Source: CAZBGL01 sp964491375
GTDB taxonomy: Bacteria > Desulfobacterota > Deferrisomatia > Deferrisomatales > Deferrisomataceae
DNA length: 10,713 bases
Assembly: GCA_964491375.1 (NCBI GenBank)
Contig: CAZBGL010000273.1
Location: 1-10,713 of the forward strand
Direction of reading: 5' to 3'
Part shown: one piece after another, positions 6,457 to 10,713 of the stretch
Numbering within the stretch: position 1 is the stretch's first letter
Layout: each line of letters opens with the position of its first letter
Position numbers and translations under genes: made by a program
The notes under the pieces: generated by a model
What the model was told of the DNA's origin: nothing
Database searches by the model: none
What the model saw: the letters and a program-made list of their open reading frames with translations, nothing else

Positions 6457-8286
6457 ATGCCCCAACCCCGATGGCTCCCCTTGCTCTTCCTGGTGTCTGC
6501 CGGACTGAGTTGCGGCGTGTGTGTGGAGGCGCTGGCCGCCACGTGGTCGGCGGATATCCGTTTTTCCGACGAACGCACGACCGAGATCACGAAAGAGGAA
6601 AGCGCCACCACCGAGGACGTCGAGCAATCTTACGGTTTCACCTACGAATACACCTTCCACCCGAACCTCCGTTTCTCCCTCGATTTCTCTCTCGACATCA
6701 CCCACGAGATCAACGAGCCGGACTATGACACCCGGGATCTGAACCCCGCGGTGGAGGTCTCCGTGGAGTCGGCGTGGTGGAGTGTGTCCGGGGCGTGGGA
6801 GACCACGGAGAAGACATCGACCGATCCCGACGAAGACACCACCCGAGACACTTCGTGGGACCTGGAGCTGAGCGTCGAGCCGGATAGCGACGCCCTGCCG
6901 GACGTGTCCGGCACGTTCCAGCGCGACGTGGCGCAGGAAGGGGGGACCACCCAAACGGTGGACGACGATCTGGAGTTGAGCCTGGACTATCGCAACGGGG
7001 ACTGGTTGGGTCTGACTCTGGATTTAAAGAAGACGTCCACGGATGATCGAGTAAACGCTGATTCCGATACCGAGGATCGAAGTTACAAGCTGGATCTTAC
7101 CTTGGACAAGGAGTTCGGCGAGCGCGCCCGGATCGAGGCAGAGTGGACAAACGAGCGGCAGCGGTCGATGACTCTGGCGGACGACGGGGGTGTGCTGGAA
7201 AGGGACGACAGCCTCAAGAACAACTTCCGGGGCAAACTGTCGTTCCTGCCTCTGGACGACCTGGAATTGACCCTGGACCGGGAGATCGATTGGGACAAGG
7301 ACCTGGAACGGGGTCCACTCCAGGTGACCGATACGTGGACGGGAGACATCGCCTACGGAGCGGATATCACGGAGACCCTCGGACTCGACCTAGGTTACAC
7401 CGACGAACGAAAAGAGACGAGGGGAACCGAATCCGATTCTTATGCCATAACGAAGGACTATAGTTTCGCCCTGGAGTTCACCCCATGGGAGAATATTTCT
7501 TTCAGCCCTTCGTTCGATCGGAGTGACAAGGTAGAGTGGTTCGAAGACCCCCAACAACCCACTGAGGACACTTTAGATGATCAGTGGGAGTTGGAGGGTT
7601 CGGCATCGTTCTGGGACGACCAGTTTCAGATTACGGCCACCCGGATCTTTCGTGAGGTCACGGAAAATGGGGAACGGACCACGCAAGAAAGAGACTGGGA
7701 CGTGGATCTCGACCTGGGATACAAGGGACTGCCGACGTTGGAGATTTCCCCTCGTTTCACGTACTCGCAGGACGAGGATCTGCTGAAAGACCTCACGGAT
7801 GTGGAGAAGAAGTGGGAGGTGAACCTCCATTTGGAGCTCCAACTGGGGGATGTCACGACCTTCGGCGTCGATCATACGTACACGCGCACGAGTACGTATC
7901 CCGGGGAAGGGGAGCACACCATCCAGCGGGACGACGACACAGACGTATCCCTGTCCTTCTCGGATTTTTTGCAGGGAATGAGCCTCGAGTTGGGCCTGAC
8001 GCGCAAGGCGTCGGACCGCAGCAAAGACGACAAGAAGTACACAGTAGACTATACGTACAGCCTGACATTTGATTGGGAAGTGCTAGGAATATATTTCGTG
8101 TCATTTGAATACCAATATGACAAAAAGAGTGACGCCGATGACACGAGGAATTACGGATTCGTCTTTTCTTGTGAAATATTTGGGGGGGTAATGGTGGTTG
8201 ATTTTGAGTATGATCTGGACCAACAGTTGGAAGGTGATAAGAGGGATACGCACAGATATCTGTTTGAAATACAGGGGAAGTTCTGA
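6457..8286 (+). CDS. Large outer-membrane beta-barrel protein, function unknown
   Basis: The chosen ATG at 6457 gives 609 residues. An in-frame GTG at 6418 would add 13 residues before the signal peptide. GAGGAG lies 12 bases before the ATG, so the start is not certain. Residues 1-27 form a signal peptide (RWLPLLFLVSAG, cleavage after ALA). The rest is a regular alternation of amphipathic 8-14 residue strands (DTSWDLELSVE, WEVNLHLELQLG, KYTVDYTYSLTFDW), tight turns and long Asp/Glu-rich loops. I count about 30 strands by eye, with the chain ending IQGKF, the terminal Phe expected by the Bam machinery. No helical domain, TonB box, plug or haem motif was seen. I do not recognise a named family. 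It is the first of four envelope genes and is followed closely by a lipoprotein gene. The size recalls MtrB-like porins, but that is only a resemblance. Confidence 0.8.
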   Translation: MPQPRWLPLLFLVSAGLSCGVCVEALAATWSADIRFSDERTTEITKEESATTEDVEQSYGFTYEYTFHPNLRFSLDFSLDITHEINEPDYDTRDLNPAVEVSVESAWWSVSGAWETTEKTSTDPDEDTTRDTSWDLELSVEPDSDALPDVSGTFQRDVAQEGGTTQTVDDDLELSLDYRNGDWLGLTLDLKKTSTDDRVNADSDTEDRSYKLDLTLDKEFGERARIEAEWTNERQRSMTLADDGGVLERDDSLKNNFRGKLSFLPLDDLELTLDREIDWDKDLERGPLQVTDTWTGDIAYGADITETLGLDLGYTDERKETRGTESDSYAITKDYSFALEFTPWENISFSPSFDRSDKVEWFEDPQQPTEDTLDDQWELEGSASFWDDQFQITATRIFREVTENGERTTQERDWDVDLDLGYKGLPTLEISPRFTYSQDEDLLKDLTDVEKKWEVNLHLELQLGDVTTFGVDHTYTRTSTYPGEGEHTIQRDDDTDVSLSFSDFLQGMSLELGLTRKASDRSKDDKKYTVDYTYSLTFDWEVLGIYFVSFEYQYDKKSDADDTRNYGFVFSCEIFGGVMVVDFEYDLDQQLEGDKRDTHRYLFEIQGKF

Positions 8287-8314
8287 TAGAGTGACGATGG
8301 CCATCGAAACGGTG

Positions 8315-8320
8315 AGGAGG
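8315..8320 (+). promoter_or_regulatory. Ribosome binding site fixing the lipoprotein start
   Basis: A perfect AGGAGG lies 6 bases before ATG 8327. It rules in favour of this start over in-frame upstream ATGs (8198, 8297), which lie inside or close to the end of the beta-barrel gene and would bury the lipoprotein signal. Confidence 0.8.
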
Positions 8321-8326
8321 AAGACC

Positions 8327-9085
8327 ATGCGTCGGCTTTATTCGGCAGTGGGAGCGATATGGATGGTTGCGGTATTGGGGTGTGCGGGCGCGTCCGTGCG
8401 CACCTATACGAAACCTCCTGTCGGAGAGCGGCAGTATGGAAAGATTAAGAAAGTGGCAGTGCTCCCGTTTGACAGCGTGGTGGAAGGGGACCAGCCGAAA
8501 CGGTTGGCACGGGATCTATTCGTGCAAGAGCTGCTGGCTCGCGGCACTTTTGAAATCGTGGAAGAGCCCCGGTATGTCCAGGACCTGATGAAAAAGCTGA
8601 AACTGCGAAACACCGAGGGGTTGGACCGTGAAGTGGTTCGCAAGATCGGAGAGGAACTCCAAGCTCAGGCTCTGGTGCTGGGGGACCTGCTCCTGTTCGG
8701 GCAGGAGGAGAACTCGGAGGTCGTCGAGTTCGCGCTCCAGGTACATCTGTTGGACGTGGAGACCGGAGACCTCATTTGGGCGGGGCGTACGTACGCGCGG
8801 GCGAGCACGACCCTTGGCGAGATCCTGGGCGTGAACCAGGGCCCTTCGCCTAGCGACGTGGCGGCCAAGGGGATCGCCCGCCTGGTCTCTCGGTTGGACC
8901 ACGAGTTCCGGGCAGCACGGGAGGCGGAGGTTCAGCGGATGCTCGAAGCGGCCAAGGCCCAGGAGATGGTAGGGGAAGAAGCCTTGCCAGAGACCGGTGC
9001 CCAGCCTGCCGACGAGGGAGCCCCACCTCTGCCGCCGGAGGAAAAAGGCAGCGAGGAGATCCTGCTGAAGGTGAAACCGAAGTGA
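8327..9085 (+). CDS. CsgG/TolB-N-like outer-membrane lipoprotein
   Basis: The product is 252 residues. A signal peptide ends in VLGC with Cys19 as probable lipidation site. The domain from about 40 to 190 starts KIKKVAVLPFDS (39-50), then an ARDLFVQELLARGTFEIVE helix-strand unit, then REVVRKIGEELQAQALVLGDLL, then VHLLDVETGDLIWAGR (139-154). This order (VAVLPF, helix, 'IVE', 'IGEELQAQALVLGD', 'DVETGDLIW') is that of the CsgG / TolB-N / GNA1162-like lipoprotein superfamily. Known members include the curli secretion channel CsgG and penicillin-binding-protein activators; which subgroup this belongs to cannot be decided by eye. A helical stretch (about 190-215, rich in Glu, Ala and Arg) and a Pro/Glu-rich tail follow. 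The gene begins 40 bases after the barrel gene, so co-transcription is likely. It may be a periplasmic-facing partner of the barrel (inference). Confidence 0.75.
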   Translation: MRRLYSAVGAIWMVAVLGCAGASVRTYTKPPVGERQYGKIKKVAVLPFDSVVEGDQPKRLARDLFVQELLARGTFEIVEEPRYVQDLMKKLKLRNTEGLDREVVRKIGEELQAQALVLGDLLLFGQEENSEVVEFALQVHLLDVETGDLIWAGRTYARASTTLGEILGVNQGPSPSDVAAKGIARLVSRLDHEFRAAREAEVQRMLEAAKAQEMVGEEALPETGAQPADEGAPPLPPEEKGSEEILLKVKPK

Positions 9086-9147
9086 TGGTTGTGTGACACG
9101 GTTCCCATGCACGGGCCAGAACCTGCCAGCGGGGAGGGGGTGGTGGG

Positions 9148-10119
9148 GTGCCTCAAGTGAGCGAGACGACGACGATTGGAAGGGGCGTTGCGCGCCCCCT
9201 GATGAGGATACTGGGGGGCGTGCTGCTCGTGCTCACGTTCGCAGGGGCGGTGCCCGCCAAGAGATTTTACTGGGAGGTGGTGGAGACGTACGGGGAGCGG
9301 GGCCGAGGACGGAATGAACTCCGCGAGCCCGTAGACGTGGCGGTCCTGCCGGAGGGCCGGGTCGTGGTTCTCGACCGGAGGCGGGACGCGATTGTCACCT
9401 TTTCCCGTTCGGGAAGATGGATCCGCACGCTGGGAGGACCTCGGGGAGGAGGAGAGTTGCGCCTCCGCGATCCCGTACGCATCGAGACGGATCCACGGGG
9501 AAGGTTGTGGGTGGTGGATCGAGGGGATCACCGGGTTGTGGCCCTGGACGAGGACGGAAGGGAACTGGTATCGATCGGAACACTCGGGAGCGACAAGGGC
9601 CGGTTCCGCTATCCTGTGGATATCGCGTTTGACGAACGGGGCCGGATCTATGTGGCGGACTACGGCAACGAACGGGTTCAGGTGTTCACTCCGGACGGAC
9701 GGTTCCTGTCACAGTGGCGACGGCGGTCTGCAAATCGAAGGGGGCACCTCGGTAAACCGGTATTGATCGCGTACACCCGGGAGTCGGAAGGCGGAGTGTG
9801 GGTGTTGAGCGAAGGTTGGACGCGGTTGGAGCGTTTCGACCGCGCGGGAGAATGGCAGGATTCACTGGACCTGGGGCAGTGGTTGGACGCTGGCGAGCCG
9901 GTGGCGGATCTGGACTTGGAACCGGCTTTCCACAGACTGTTCGTCTCCCTCCCTGGTTCGAAGCGCATCTTGGTCGTGGATCGCAGGGGACGGCAGATCG
10001 GGGAGTTGAAGGGACCAGAGAGCGGATTTGAGCCGTGGGGCCTCACTGTGCTCCGGGGCATGGAAGTGTATGTGACTGACCGGGCCGGACGACGGGTGCT
10101 CCGGTACCGGGTGCGGTGA
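9148..10119 (+). CDS. Exported NHL-repeat six-bladed beta-propeller protein
   Basis: The start is taken as GTG 9148, with GGAGG about 10 bases upstream, giving 323 residues. GTG 9157 and ATG 9202 are alternatives; the last starts right at the hydrophobic signal (RILGGVLLVLTFAGA, cleavage near VPA) but has no good ribosome site. Six blades can be read: about 58-97, 105-145, 152-190, 201-241, 252-288 and 293-323. The first three are classic NHL, such as YPVDIAFDERGRIYVADYGN with VQVFTPDGRFL. Blades 4-6 are more divergent. The strand YWEVVETYGERG (41-52) probably closes the ring with the last blade. NHL propellers bind protein, peptide or nucleic-acid partners; no catalytic residues are recognisable here. 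It would act in the periplasm or beyond, between the lipoprotein and thioredoxin genes. No substrate can be named. Confidence 0.85.
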   Translation: MPQVSETTTIGRGVARPLMRILGGVLLVLTFAGAVPAKRFYWEVVETYGERGRGRNELREPVDVAVLPEGRVVVLDRRRDAIVTFSRSGRWIRTLGGPRGGGELRLRDPVRIETDPRGRLWVVDRGDHRVVALDEDGRELVSIGTLGSDKGRFRYPVDIAFDERGRIYVADYGNERVQVFTPDGRFLSQWRRRSANRRGHLGKPVLIAYTRESEGGVWVLSEGWTRLERFDRAGEWQDSLDLGQWLDAGEPVADLDLEPAFHRLFVSLPGSKRILVVDRRGRQIGELKGPESGFEPWGLTVLRGMEVYVTDRAGRRVLRYRVR

Positions 10120-10164
10120 TCACGTTCCCCCCGCTTGATCGGGACCGACGAGGGAGAGGCGATC

Positions 10165-10713
10165 ATGGGAACTGCAAGACGGATTGGACACCTCCTCGTG
10201 GTGACGGGTGTTATTGTGTTGACTGGGGGGTGGTGGGCGTCCGCCGGGCCTCCCAAGAAGGAGATGACCCCCCTGGACATCCCTCTGATTGGCGATATTG
10301 AGATGTTGAAAGTGGGGGACAGAGCTCCTTCCTTCGTGCTGGAGGATCTGGAAGGTAGGTCTTTTGACCTGTCCCATCAAGTAGGCCAGAAAGTATATTT
10401 AATGGTATTTTGGTCCATTTTCTGTGAGCCATGTAAAGCCGAGATGCCCTTGATCCAGCGCCTTTATGAGGAGTATCGCGACAAAGGCCTCGAGGTCCTT
10501 GCCATCGCCATGGACGGCGAACCCATGAAAAAGAGCATCCAGGGTTTGGTCAAGCAACAGGGATACACGTTCCGTGTATTCATCGACAAGCTCGCCCCGG
10601 ACGAGAGTTTTGTGGTTGCCGACCCTTACGGGGTGGCAGGGACCCCCACTCTGTACATCGTCGATCGGGCCGGGAAAATCGCATTTGCCGAGGTGGGTCG
10701 GACCCCCAAGGAG
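10165..10713 (+). CDS. TlpA/ResA-like exported thiol-disulfide oxidoreductase, 3' end outside window
   Basis: ATG 10165 follows a purine-rich ribosome site (AGGGAGAGG, 10151-10159) and the frame is open for 183 codons to the right edge. Residues 1-27 form a signal peptide or anchor (RRIGHLLVVTGVIVLTGGWW, then ASA). The redoxin domain begins GDRAPSFVLEDLEG (51-64). The active site is FWSIFCEPCKAEMP with Cys87 and Cys90 (CEPC), followed by the cis-Pro segment GTPTLYIVD (159-167). These are hallmarks of TlpA/ResA/CcmG-type periplasmic thioredoxins, which reduce or exchange disulfides on exported proteins, often during c-type cytochrome maturation. It begins 45 bases after the propeller stop, so it is probably in the same operon. 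Its partner is unknown; the other visible exported proteins have few cysteines, and no CXXCH motif is present. Confidence 0.9.
   Translation, partial: MGTARRIGHLLVVTGVIVLTGGWWASAGPPKKEMTPLDIPLIGDIEMLKVGDRAPSFVLEDLEGRSFDLSHQVGQKVYLMVFWSIFCEPCKAEMPLIQRLYEEYRDKGLEVLAIAMDGEPMKKSIQGLVKQQGYTFRVFIDKLAPDESFVVADPYGVAGTPTLYIVDRAGKIAFAEVGRTPKE

Noticed and set aside
9182..9198. GGGGCG-TTGCG-CGCCCC hairpin as a terminator or regulatory element
   Set aside because: It lies inside the 5' coding part of the NHL gene, has no following T-run, and such GC stems arise by chance here.
10397..10480. Haem-binding CXXCH motif near the TlpA active site
   Set aside because: The site is CEPCK, a thioredoxin active site, not CXXCH. 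No CXXCH was seen in any translated gene of the window.

Overview
The window is GC-rich (except for two short AT-rich patches) and protein-dense, with no RNA gene, CRISPR array, insertion sequence or phage gene that I can see. A high-GC Gram-negative bacterium is indicated by a minor-pilin operon with a PilB-type ATPase, an MltD-type lytic transglycosylase, a large outer-membrane beta-barrel protein ending in Phe, and lipoproteins. The gene mix (long PilX-like pilin with an HTN motif, NHL propeller, TlpA-type thioredoxin) suggests a Desulfobacterota/Deltaproteobacteria-like genome. That placement is inference, not proof.

Left half, minus strand (4303 down to 1): a tight type IV pilus operon reading pilB/gspE-like ATPase, fimT/gspH-like minor pilin, pilV-like minor pilin, pilX-like minor pilin. 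The pilX-like gene is cut by the left edge. The stop/start junctions overlap (ATGA and TGATG) or are separated by a few bases, so the genes are probably translationally coupled. Together they would supply the extension motor and the minor-pilin priming/tip complex of a type IV pilus or related filament. No pilW-like gene lies between pilV and pilX.

Middle: a 201-bp intergenic region (4304-4504) separates the pilus operon from a divergent lytic transglycosylase with a long Pro/Gly/Arg-rich linker, an SLT catalytic domain and three LysM repeats. It probably remodels peptidoglycan.

Right half, plus strand (about 6300 to the right edge): a promoter-like TTGACA site just after the transglycosylase stop precedes four co-oriented genes. 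These encode an outer-membrane beta-barrel of roughly 30 predicted strands with Asp-rich loops, a CsgG/TolB-N-like lipoprotein, an exported six-bladed NHL propeller, and an exported TlpA/ResA-like thioredoxin with a CEPC active site, cut by the right edge. All four carry export signals, so the set looks like one envelope module. Its function is unknown to me. No CXXCH haem motif occurs in any of the genes. This cassette is the best candidate here for an undescribed system.
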